From assembly GCA_018389105.1 (NCBI GenBank), contig JACATO010000688.1, positions 412,001 to 476,000 on the forward strand: a stretch of DNA of 64,000 bases, given 5' to 3'. How positions within the stretch are numbered: the first letter of the stretch is position 1; every line of letters begins with the position of its first letter. Source of the DNA: Nautilus pompilius. Its lineage: Eukaryota > Mollusca > Cephalopoda > Nautilida > Nautilidae. The position numbers were made by a program, and so were the translations under genes. Shown piece by piece: positions 50,873 to 61,900 of the stretch. Under the pieces are notes generated by a model. It did not search any database. It saw only the letters and a list, made by a program, of their open reading frames with translations, and was not told the origin of the DNA.

Positions 50873-53800
50873 TAGCGAACTGCTGATCGCAATATTATTT
50901 TTCACATTCTGTGGTTGGTGAAATTTTATAAAACATTGCTACAGTCAAAATTTGATAAATTATTCTATTAATTCGAAAATGTAGCACGGACACAGCTATA
51001 GTTCGTTTCTATCTCTCTCTAATTTTGACTAATTGCACTATGATATTTAACCGACTTCAAGACAGAACAGCATAAAAAATTTAATTCTTAATTGTTGCAG
51101 TTTACTACCATTCTATATGATTTTTTCCTTATATGAAGCAATAATTTTATTGCCAAAAATAAATAAAAACAAAATATCAGTGCAAAGGATTTAATTTAAC
51201 CCTCTGCATACCATGTCAATGTTTATCCTCTTTTGTATATCAGCAAAGGAGCACTAGTTAGTATTAGTATTGAACTTGGTGCATATTTAGTCAAAGAATG
51301 CATTACAAAGAGTTATAAATGTACAATGTGTCAAGGGTTCGGCCTGTCTCTGCTGAGTAATAGAGGGTTGACAGGTATTGCAAATGTATTTCTGGTGGTA
51401 TATAAACGGTTAAACTAAACATGGCAAACAAAAGCTGAAAACTTATAAAAGTGAGATATGGAACAAAAACAAAGAAGCTGGACTGTTTAAAAAATATATC
51501 ATTTATTGGGCATTGGAGGTAACTTGCCATATTCTTTAGATTTTGTTTGCAGGATTTTGAAAAAAAATGTCAGTTTATTATTATTATTGACTTCCCAAGA
51601 GGGTTAGTCTAAAATTTAAAGAATTTGCGCAATTTTTCCTGAACTGTCTTGTTCTGTCAGATTGAGCTTGTGAAATTAGGATCTGAGCTTAATGGAGACC
51701 AGGGAGAATGGTAATAGCATTATCTTTCAAAAATGGCTTAAAGTTTGTCTGTGAGGGTTGTCTATTATCATTCTTAAAATTGAATGTGTAGCAAAGGTGC
51801 AATCTTCAAGATAAATAAACTGAAACTTAATTAGATGTTCTTTTACCTTGTATTTAATACCTGACACTGTGTCTATAAATGATGCAGCTACAACCAATTA
51901 TGAATTCTCAACAACAGTTTTCTAAGAGATGGTATTTTGGCTTTATCCTGTGTCTTCTTGATGAGTGATACAGCATAGCGGGAACAAGATTTTGTCAGAA
52001 CAATGTTCTCTTCTCCAAATCCTCTGCATCTATTGGCTAAAGCTGTTTGTAGCATATATTCAGCTTTGCATGCATTTCAGGTTACTTGGTACAATTTGGA
52101 TAGAAGTGATTAGAAACAGTCTTCCTGCTTCTGAGACCTTTTGTGTTTGCAAAATAGATTGTCTTGCAGATTCCTTGATAGGATGCTGTCATCAGATTGA
52201 CTGGTCTGTTTGTGATGTCCAGATTAAAAGCAACTGCTAAAGCACTGGTTAGTATTTAGTTCACAGACGGTTGATGACAGTGTGATGGTTACCCAGCTGA
52301 CAACCGATATCTGGACCGGAGTGTCTCATTCTCTTCAGATCAACGATTTTCCATCTCTTTGCTTCATTGAAGTGCTTTCAAACCATTGTATCATACACTG
52401 ATAAAGTTCAATTTCCATTTTGCATTTTAGATTGCAAAAGCATGTGGAATTCAGGCTGTGATATTTTGAAACAAAATAACAAATAACCCACCTGTTAGAC
52501 TTAGTGTATAATGAAAATTAAACTACACAGTAAATTTGAGTAAATAGCGTAATTGCATAAATCACTCGAATTTACAATATGCTTTTCTCCATAATTTTGC
52601 AGGGTTTCCCCTTTAGTGGCGCTATATTCCTTCACACGGTGCACAATCATTTAAATTTAAAAATAACTTATGCGCATAATTTCGTTGCTCGGTTATTTAA
52701 CTATTGTACTTCCTCTGAAGTTGCTGATATTCCATAATTTAATTTCTTAGATTTATTTTATCAGCTTTTAAGAATTTGTGCCCGAGTTTCAATCTTGCGT
52801 GGCCCTGCAGTTTTCACGTCAGTTTACATGTTCACTGAATCCGTCAGCTCTTTCTGGATGTTAAGAAATAGACGGGTCCTGAGAAGACTGAGCTCCCACT
52901 GTTTCTTTTTTGTTTTTCCAGTGATAATCTGGAGCTGACTTAAGACCACAAAATAATCTCCGTGTACTCAGAAACGGCGAGAGACAGTCCAACATCTTTC
53001 CACGTTAAATCAACATAACAGATGACATTGATCACTGTCTTAGAGGAATACAGTTTGTCTGGCTCGGTCATTGCCAGTTTTTTAAGCAAGCCCTTTACTC
53101 AACATTTAAAAACACAGCAGCTCTGATGGCAAAAACATCTTGTTGCCGAGAAGTTAGATGCTTATTATCTTCAGGAAGTATGTTTATCCCAAAAAAAAGT
53201 ATTTGGAATGTCAGATAAGGAATTTAATGCGGCCCGCAGCAGATATTGTTTGGATGTAGTCGACCCCACACCATTATTGTCACTGTCGAACTTAAGCATT
53301 TAACTAAGAATCTACCAAGTTTCTTTCAACAGTGTTCCGCTAATTACAGATGTTAGTGATGTAGGCCCAGAAGAGAGCTCTCATTAGGCTTGCGTTCAAT
53401 CTGCGTGACAGTTAGGATGTATCTGTTGATGATAGACTTCCCAGAAGCTTGTGGTTATTAGCACCATGTAGTGTGTTTGTGCACGAGCTAAGAAGTGCGG
53501 GGCTAAAGGGGGCTTATATTCTACAATAGGGCACAAGAATAGAGACGGAACTCGGTGGTGAAATGGTTGTAAAGGTCTCATAGAGATTTACTGAAATCAA
53601 ATTATCTGTAAATCAACCTTGTTATTTTTAAGAACAAAATGGTGGACAAGCAATGATTAGAATATATATATCTTAAAAATAAGTCTGAGTACGGTCAACA
53701 GTGATATTAGTTAGATGTCGGTTATTTATGAACCACACGAGTCTAAATGGTCTGTTTAGTTTTTATATATTTGTGTATATGTCTGTAGAGTCTCTATTCT

Positions 53801-54849
53801 TTTCCCTGCTGGGAATACAGTAAATTAAACACCCCAAAGGATTCATTTTATCATCCCAAGGATGAAGCTGTAAAGATTTTTTTAAAAAAAGTCCAGGGTT
53901 AGTTACCACATAGTTGTAAATTCTGAAGCTGAGGAAGATGAAGCTAAAAGTAATGGGAACATCACTTCCTTTTTGTTAGTGATTTTTCTTGATGCAGCGG
54001 TGTGTAAAATGAACAAATGTACCTCTTTCAGATCTGTCTGCTCTGTGGTTAGCAAAAAAGATGCAGATCTCTAATTAAAATAAACCTGTACTGAAGAATA
54101 ATCAGAAGAGGGAGCAACTTCAGCTCTGTATTGACAACAGGATAGAAGGAAATATCAAATTTTCTAAAAATTGCAAAATTCTGAATGTTTATTTTAGAAT
54201 TTCTAAAACGCACTTTTGGTGAAATACCCATAAGTTTTCTTTTGTTCAAGTTGACTAACAATTTTTTAGCTGAAAAACATTATTCTATATAACAGGAGTT
54301 TTTAGATGGAGAAAATGAAGCAAAACAGCTAAAGATAAGCTCAGATTAGTTAATCATTTATTTACAAAGAGTTTCGCTATTCTAATAAGATACCAGCTTG
54401 AGAGTCAGTGGCACCTGTTCTTGTCTGTGCTTGATTACATAATAGAGCAGTTGTGCTAGAAGATGCTTCGTTATCATGATGAACCCTTGTAGTAGGGTGC
54501 TTAACGGATTGTTCTTAGCTGTGAGCAATGAGGGCAATTAATTATCCAGAACTTGTCATAGTGGGAACATGGCTAAATCCCCAAATGTAACTAATATTTT
54601 TCCAGGATTTGATGGATCAATAAAAGCAGTCAAGATGTACATATGTGGACGGCTAAGGTGATAACAATCAAACACGCATAATTAACTGCTGGTAAGTTCT
54701 AAATAGAGCTAGGACAACAATCTCAGCTTATTGTTGACAGGTTCGCTTTCCTCTTTATTTCTAGGATGAGAAAAGTTTGATGTGTTTTTTTCTTCAAATT
54801 CCGTCCTAAACCTGTCTGATTTTATCAATTGCTTTGTTTTACCAAAAAC
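50873..54849. other. Non-coding, no gene recognised
   Basis: No recognisable protein or repeat apart from a short (TTA)n near 51570. Patches at 52.8-53.1 kb and 53.2-53.6 kb are less AT-rich. Confidence 0.5.
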
Positions 54850-55439
54850 TGATTTTTGCACTATCAATAGTATAACAAAAGATTACATGTCCACTTCAGC
54901 TTCTGCATCTATTATCTCCCTTGTGGAAGTGATTCTCTCATGCAAATAATCTTAGGCAAAGTAATTCAGACTATACATCATCCAACTTTTAAAAATTCTC
55001 TCCTTTAATTTACTTGCCCATCCCTAGCCACAGAATTGCAAGAATAACTTACTTTCACTTACATCATTAAAAATGCCATAATTTTGTCCACAAAACCATA
55101 TTTTTTTACCCAAAATTGAATTGCACTGAAGATGAACTAAACATGGCTACTTATCTTGTCATTTAATGCACATAGGATTATTTCTAGCCACCTGAAAGTT
55201 GATATGGAGTTGAGCAATAATTTACAGGACGATAGATAGATTTTACAACAGTATTACACTTATTGTATCGATACCTTTGTATCTGCACTGAGATTCTTTT
55301 AAGGAACAGTATTTAACAAGTTGAATTCTAACCACAGTACCCTGCCATAATCATCTGTTAGTTGTGAATTGTGTTGGCATTAAATCAACAAGATTTTCTA
55401 TAATAGTCTAATCCAGATTCTCCCATATCTGTGAGGTAG

Positions 55440-55900
55440 TTTGCCCTTTTTTTTCAAGCATGATCCCATAGCTGTTTGACGAGATACGTATCAAGGTTTT
55501 CCGGTACCAGAGAAGAAGTTGAAAACCTTGATTCCGCTTTTATAACTTGTGGTCACTTGATGTATTGGCACATACCACAATCCTCCTGAAAGATGTTAGC
55601 ATTAAATCTCAGCATGGCTTTCTGGTACAATGGTAGATACTCCTTAAGGATGTACCCAGAAGAATCGATACATCGTTCAACACGCACCAATTCTGTCTTT
55701 CCACCATGCCAGATCAGCCTATTCCATGACAGTTTTGGCTCAAGCTGAAGACATTTGGGTTGAAGTCCTCGTTAGGTTTTCTCCAAACCCAGGTGTGAAT
55801 TTCAGACATGAATTGCTGAAACTCAAACTTATTGAAGAGCTGTCACTACCATTTTCTGGCTAGAAATCCTGAAGCATGTTAATCTTAATAGGCAGAAGTT
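55440..55900 (-). pseudogene. Tc1-like transposase relic (left unit)
   Basis: On the minus strand the codons read GGKTELVRVERCIDSSGYIL then KEYLPLYQKAMLRFNANIFQ and EDC, matching the Tc1-family stretch (HG.T.LV.V.G..NS..Y...L...LLP.....N.IFQQD) that leads to the second catalytic Asp. Further down, GIKVFNFFSGTG and a W-near-Asp segment correspond to the NWP..SPDLNPIEN region in decayed form. Multiple stops and frame changes; only the C-terminal half is detectable. Present in both tandem units, so insertion preceded the duplication. Confidence 0.6.
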
Positions 55901-56403
55901 TCTTATGGGCTATGGCACACTCTCTGTAGCCAAGTCAGGGGAGATAATGTTGAACAGATCTTTGACTCCTGTTTTGGATGTTAGCAAGATAATTTTACTG
56001 GTGGGATTAGACATTTAATAGATAGATAATCATTTTTTAATATGTAGATTTTAGTGAAACACATTAATTTATGTGAGTGGCTAAATTAATACAGCAGGGA
56101 ACAGCTTATACTTTCTAGTTTCTTTCAGCTACAAATGAATAGTTCTAGTAAGACTTTTCAGCAATCAAATCCCTTCTACTCATCTTGTGCCTGTCTGCCC
56201 ACAGGTATACAGAAGACAGGAAAAAGTATAAAAAGAGCGATACAAGCCATTAGCACTATAAAAAATTCATGTATGAACCTTGCTTTTGAAGGAATAAACA
56301 TAATATTAGTTCATGAAAGACAATGGCAAAGAAAAAGCAACAGCACACATTATCAACAGAAAAATCCATTATTCTTTAAATAATTCATATTTATCTTTTA
56401 CAG

Positions 56404-56545
56404 AATAACCTCTTATGTACAACTCACTTTTTTATTAGCTCCAATTTTAGGAATGTTTTTCTGTTAGATGAACTGTGGCTCTACTACAATGATGATGATG
56501 GAGACTTCAATTATTTGCTTTTTTTAAATCTTTGCAACACAACAG
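56404..56545 (+). pseudogene. Leader-exon-like segment, left unit (disrupted)
   Basis: A 142-bp segment starts after TATCTTTTACAG and ends at AACAG/GTGAGC, aligned to the 143-bp segment at 60333-60475 (both start AATAACC). An ATG cluster at 56489-56500 opens a frame, but TAA follows after 12 codons at a T homopolymer, so it cannot encode the signal peptide seen in the right unit. Either a broken paralogue exon or not an exon at all. Confidence 0.35.
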
Positions 56546-57250
56546 GTGAGCTATTTGTATTTCACTTTGGATGGTACATAAGTGTCAGTGTATTTTTTTG
56601 TTTTTTTAAAATTTTTTTTAAAAAAAAAATAGATCTCTTTACGTAAATAGCTGAATATCATCATAGAATGACATTTATTATACTACTGTATACTTTGTCA
56701 GTCGTCATTGTTTTGGATTCAGTACAGATCAGCACCTATCCAACAATTACCTCTAGTTTGAAAACAACAAAATAAAAACATTTCAAAAGAGACTGGCACA
56801 CCTGTTGACCAGTGGATTTTCTTTCCGTCATCTCAAGTCCACTATTATTTGTCAATATTGTAGACTGTATTACTTCAGATCTTTTATTGAGTGAATGTTT
56901 CCTCCTTAATAGCTTGCTGTGTGGTTTAAGTCGTTTAGGAACTAATTTACTGTAAGTCAGTTCTGCCTTGAGTCACACGAATGAATTGAAACAACCTCTG
57001 GTTCTCGCAGAGTAGTGTCCGCCATGTAGCAGATATATCAGAGCTACTTAGTTTACCACTGTATTATATTGACCTGTCGGCTACTGAAGACCTGAATCTA
57101 CACATGTAGATGGCAGAGTATCCATGCTGCGGTATTATCGGTCTACAAAGTTCATCAGTTCTTTCCTCATGTTTGTCAATTCTCATTTTATTGTGAAGAC
57201 ACAGCAGTGGATATGATGTAAATCCTTCACATGGCAGTCTTACCACATCG

Positions 57251-58689
57251 TAAGATTTTCCTTTATGGATGATTGATTACTTATTGGTCGCCACTTATAC
57301 TAGCTGGAGCATGAGAAGGAATCTCTTTACAATAATGGTTTTCCAATTGTTTTTTTTTTGCATTTTAAAAATATCCCTGTCTAAATTAGCTAATTTTCTT
57401 CCCTTTGTTGTTACTTAGGCAAATATACACAAAATTTAACATGAAAATATGTATTTTTCTAGAATATTTCTAGATATTTGTCATTACGGTTCTGTCACAG
57501 CATTGTTATTATATCCTATTTAAAACAACAGCACATGGTAGTAGTTGCCTGCCATGATTGGACGGCAGAGCTTTATTAAGAGAAGACAAAGAATAAAGGA
57601 GACCATACCTCTGTGTTCGTTATCCATCAAAGTCATCAAAACATTTCTATAATGCCAGGTAAAGCTCACCAACATTATAATGCATGAAGTAATCTCTCAT
57701 TAGTATCAGTCTAATTTCCTTTTATTCAAAGAGCAAATCAACTGTTTTTTTCTTCTAAGTAACAAAGATATCAGATATAGAGCCTACACCTCTATGACGC
57801 AGCATTTGCTGCACACGTCTTATGACGATTCATCCATGAAAAAATTGATGCGATCAAATGCACTCTAATAAAAAATACATGAGCGTTAACACATTTAGGT
57901 CTATTTGTTCTAGCAATTTTATTGACTGACGGGAACGTGAAAACATTCTTGTGTATGGAGAGTGAATGCTAAATGATGACAACCAAGTTAGGAAAAATAT
58001 AAGCTTAAATCTAAACAATATCCATATAAATTATTTACAATACCTGTACAAAGGTGTATATCCATATATCAATCACACCCTTTTATAACCTTTAGTTTGA
58101 TTGACTTCAAATAGAGTTTGTTTATTGATTGTTTCAGCAGCGTATTGACGACATAAATGGTTCAGAAACCTACTTTGATGTTTTTACATGCATGATTTCA
58201 AAATTCTGCTGTATTTTTAATCTTTATCTACAATAATAAGAAAGAAAATCCAACACGCCTGTTGTGTAGTATGCAGAATGCTGAGGCGTGGATCAATAGA
58301 GGAAGTAGCTGTCATACATGATGTTTACTTGCTGGTAAACTGCAGAATAAATTCTGAAAGCAAATGTGATGTTTATTTAGAGTCAAAAATATCTTTTTTT
58401 TTCCATTTTGATAAAATTTTGTTATTTTTATATTTAATTACCTCCAAAATTGGCTCGATTGTGATTGTTAATGCAGCAAAGAGAGTACGATACTGTCATA
58501 CGTTCTAATAAATGGGATGTAAACTACATTTTAAATTTATTAATATATTTTAATAGCATCAGGGTAGTTATCAGTATTTCTGTCTGATAAAAGTACCTGA
58601 TAATAATTTTCTCTCTTTTATATGCCCACCTATAAGTTTGAGCTTTGTTAACACGTGAAATGTTCTTTTGCTAAAGGTTAATTTTGTGA
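57251..58689. other. Spacer between the tandem units, no gene recognised
   Basis: AT-rich. A GTAAAG donor-like site follows TTTCTATAATGCCAG at 57659, but no open exon precedes it. Confidence 0.45.
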
Positions 58690-59289
58690 TAAAGATAATG
58701 TACCAGACTGTCTACTGAAAAAGGTTGCAAGTCTTCTATATCTTTTATCATCACTATAAGAGTGATTCTCTCAATGCAAATGATTCTAACCAAAGTAAAT
58801 CATACAATTCAATATCAAATTCCGAAAAAAAAATCTTTTTTTTGCTTTTAATTTATTTGTATTTACCTTGCCAAAGAAACAGAAGAAAATCTCCGTTTCA
58901 CTCACGTAATTAGGAATGCCATCTGATCCCTCATCTTAAAAAAAATTTTTTCTTCACAAAATCATATTTTAAACCTGAAAGCAAATTTCACTGAAGATGG
59001 ATTCAGGATGCCTGTTTATCTTGTCATCATATGTACAAAGAATTATTCCTAGTCATCCTAAAGCCGATGATGAAATTGAAATGCTTTACAGATGAACAGG
59101 TAGTTTTTATACCAAAATTACATCTAATTTACCTGTATCCCTGTATTGGCACAAAGTTAGATCTTTAAAGAAACCGTTCTTAACAAGTTGCAGTAAACTG
59201 GCATAAGAATTTGTTAATCTGTTTTGGAACGTGCACAATAAGACAAGCTATAAGATATTGAATCGAGTGAATTTTGTATCGCTGCTGTC

Positions 59290-59680
59290 TGTTTCAGTTT
59301 TTCCCATATCTCTGTAGCTGTATTAGCTTTTTCCATTTTCCACTTACCAACAGCATGTTGACAGATTGGTCCCAGTTCACAATCCAGATGCTTGCATACT
59401 TGTTCAGTTAGATTCTGATCAGGGTTCTTGGCTACTCAAGAGAACGTTCTGATGCTTTGATTTAATTTCAAATTGTGGTCTTTAGGATAATTCCTTCAAC
59501 TAGTGATGTATCCTGCAGAATTAATACAACCTTCAACAGGCACAAACTCTCTTTATTCCCAAACCAGATTACAACCCATTTCATGGCACTCTTGCCTCCA
59601 TAATTAATTGTGAGTTCAAGTCTTCACTAGGATTTCTCTAAACAGGTGTCACTTTCAGACAAGAATCCTTAGAACCCAAA
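59290..59680 (-). pseudogene. Tc1-like transposase relic (right unit)
   Basis: The minus strand reads FVPVEGCINSAGYI (about 59506-59550), then NPDQNLTEQVCKHLDCELGP and KMEKANTATEIWEKLKQTA, matching the V.V.G..NS..Y and SPDLNPIENLWK.L..E parts of Tc1 transposases. The catalytic DLNPIE motif is present only as DQNLTE. Stops and frameshifts throughout. Same orientation and position as the left-unit relic. Confidence 0.65.
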
Positions 59681-60332
59681 TTAAGTAAAGGAAAAATACA
59701 ATCCAACAATATTGTCCTCTGAGAACACATTCTGAAGCTATGCATTCCTACTGGGCAGGTTGTTTTTGTGTGCTATAACACACTCTCTGTAACCAAGTAA
59801 GTAAAGGTAACATCGGACAGATTTTTGATAATTTGTGTTGGATGCTACCAAGTTAATTTTGCTGGTGCGTACTGATGTGAAGGGTAATGTTCCATTGTGG
59901 TGTGAACAGACAAATACTGCATAGATTTCGTCTGTTTTCACCTGGTAATAATGCACACTGATCATCTGCTTCCCTATACATTTAACAGAGAAATAACGAC
60001 ACTTTAATTAAGTAAATTTTGCGGAGATACGTTCATTTATGTGGGTGGTCAAAATAGTTTGAGTTCTAACGGCTAAACGCTTTCTACTGATTTTCCTTTC
60101 TGTGCAAGCCTAGCAAAGGATTACAGAGGGAAGGATGTGAAGATGGAGCAACACAATCCATCACCACTATAAACAAATCATTCATTTCTGTGAACGACTC
60201 TAGTGTCATCAACCCAGGTAACAAAAGCCATAAAACCAACAAAACCTTCAGTGTGCACTAATTTATTTTCTCTTTTCACCTTTGAATTAGTTTAAATATC
60301 AATTTTCTTAAATAATTCACACATATTATCAG

Positions 60333-60475
60333 AATAACCATCCGCTTGTGCTCCACTCACTCTTATATTAATCCTCATTATAAGTATTTTTTTGTTGGGA
60401 AAAGATGCCGATGTAGCTCTGCCACGATGATGAAGAATACCTTTATTTCTTCTGTTTTGCTTATCTTTTTACCAG
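60333..60475 (+). CDS. Candidate signal-peptide exon of a secreted protein
   Basis: An exon-like segment of 143 bp runs from an acceptor (ACATATTATCAG) to a consensus donor (CCAG/GTAAGA). ATGATG at 60427 opens MMKNTFISSVLLIFLP, a short basic start followed by a hydrophobic core, i.e. a standard signal peptide, and the donor splits the next codon after its first base (phase 1). Signal-peptide exons ending in phase 1 are common in secreted and immunoglobulin-type genes. A two-codon upstream open frame (ATGCCGATGTAG) precedes the start. A possible upstream untranslated exon ends at CAACCCAG/GTAACA (60215). The next exon was not found with confidence. The protein it belongs to is unknown. Confidence 0.4.
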
Positions 60476-61900
60476 GTAAGACTTTTGTATTTATTTGTAT
60501 TTATTTTTGATTTGCGTTTTTAAAATTAAAAAAAAAAGAATACTTTCCTTAATACCAAGTAAATGGAAGCTATCACAAAACTAAAGTTATTAAACTGTAT
60601 ATTGATTCAATTTGAAATTTAAAAAATATATATATATTTAACAATTAATATTTACACAATTTCGAAAAAAAATATTGCGTTTTCTGTGGTGGATAAAAGC
60701 GAGATTCATATTAGTTCAGTGCCATCCAGAAATTACTTTCAGATAAAAAAATACAAATAAAAGCATTTGAAATGGCACACCTGTTGATTGGTGGACTGAC
60801 TCGCAACCACTTTCACTTTACTTTGAAGATAGCCAGAAGGAGATGGGTAATGTTTTACTAACTCCCCGATCTGTTAGATGATGAATTTATCCTTCTCATA
60901 TTCAGTCTTGTCATTCAAGTAGAAAATAGAAATGGTAATGTTGTGTCAATTGACAGATTTGTCCTGAAACATAACTACAAGAGAAAATACTTCATTTTTT
61001 TTTAGAAATTAGCATAAAAATATTACTTAAAAACTGATAGCGGTAATACAGATCAATGTATGGACTTTGGAATGCTTTAAATTACTGCTTAGTCTTTTGT
61101 CAGATTGAAAGAAAAACAATTCTTGTTAAATGGTGGAGCATAGTGGAGATGTTTTATTGCAGCTTCAAAAATACAAGCCACTAGGACGGTTTTTCTGTTA
61201 AAGAGAGGCGCTGGGCAACATAAGGTGTTACACTTGTATGCCAAGATACTGATAAAAGGCTGAAGTTTACCTGCTTAGAATCTCTGTTTTTAGTCAAATG
61301 GGGGATCTTCTGACCTATGCCATTGCCGCTGTTGATAGTCTTCAGGGATAAGACTTCAAACAGAATAGAAATGGTTGCTGGCATCCACTTGCTGGTCGTT
61401 AACGAGAGATGCGGGTTTAAGAAGACAACGGATACACACTTATCGGAAAATCTTTAGCTGCATCTTGGTGACTTTCTAGCAACGTGCAGCACAAACCTAA
61501 AGACGTCGTGTGAAACGCTAATTTTATGGGACATATTATTTCCGTTATTTCAAAACTTGATAGGTTATGGATAAATCAAAGTGATAAAAAAAAATTAACC
61601 CATTTACTTTAATCTTACAATCCAACACTTACAATTAGAGACTAATTTACTGTAAGTCAATTCTGCTCAAATTTTACTTATGGCGTTTGCTTTTCACACC
61701 ATATGGTCAGCAGCCATACAGCAACTCAGCACAGTATTGGATTCACCTGTCAGCAACTAAAAGAACAAAAGCCTACATACTGATGGTAGAGTAGCCATGC
61801 TTGTTATCAGTCAATGAAGTGGTGCTCCTTAGCTTGCTAACACTTTTGTTTTGTTTGCTAAATTCTCGTTGTTATTGTGAGAACAACATCTTTCTGTATA

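Larger units (their letters stand above)
54850..57250. repeat. Left unit of an old direct tandem duplication
   Basis: Blocks of this stretch align in order and orientation with 58690-61900: about 54900-55330, 55890-56060, 56215-56290, 56380-56600, 56800-56830 and 56935-57200. Shared words include TTATCTTGTCAT, CACACTCTCTGTA, CAGAATAACC, GCACACCTGTTGA and ACTAATTTACTGTAAGTCA. The offset is about 3865 bp in the left part, 3930 in the middle and 4700 at the right, so indels separate the copies. Similarity is patchy, meaning the duplication is old. The boundary positions are approximate. Confidence 0.7.
58690..61900. repeat. Right unit of an old direct tandem duplication
   Basis: Counterpart of 54850-57250. 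It carries about 750 bp not matched in the left unit, between about 60870 and 61630, including a 67-codon minus-strand open frame (61181-61384) that I do not recognise. The left unit may have lost this segment, or it was inserted here. Confidence 0.7.

Noticed and set aside
52608..52626. CTCF-like TTTAGTGGCGCTA
   Set aside because: One base short in the core and mismatched upstream.
56228..56236. TATAAAAAG as a TATA box for the left tandem unit
   Set aside because: The equivalent position in the right unit has no such sequence, and TATA-like words are frequent in this AT-rich DNA.
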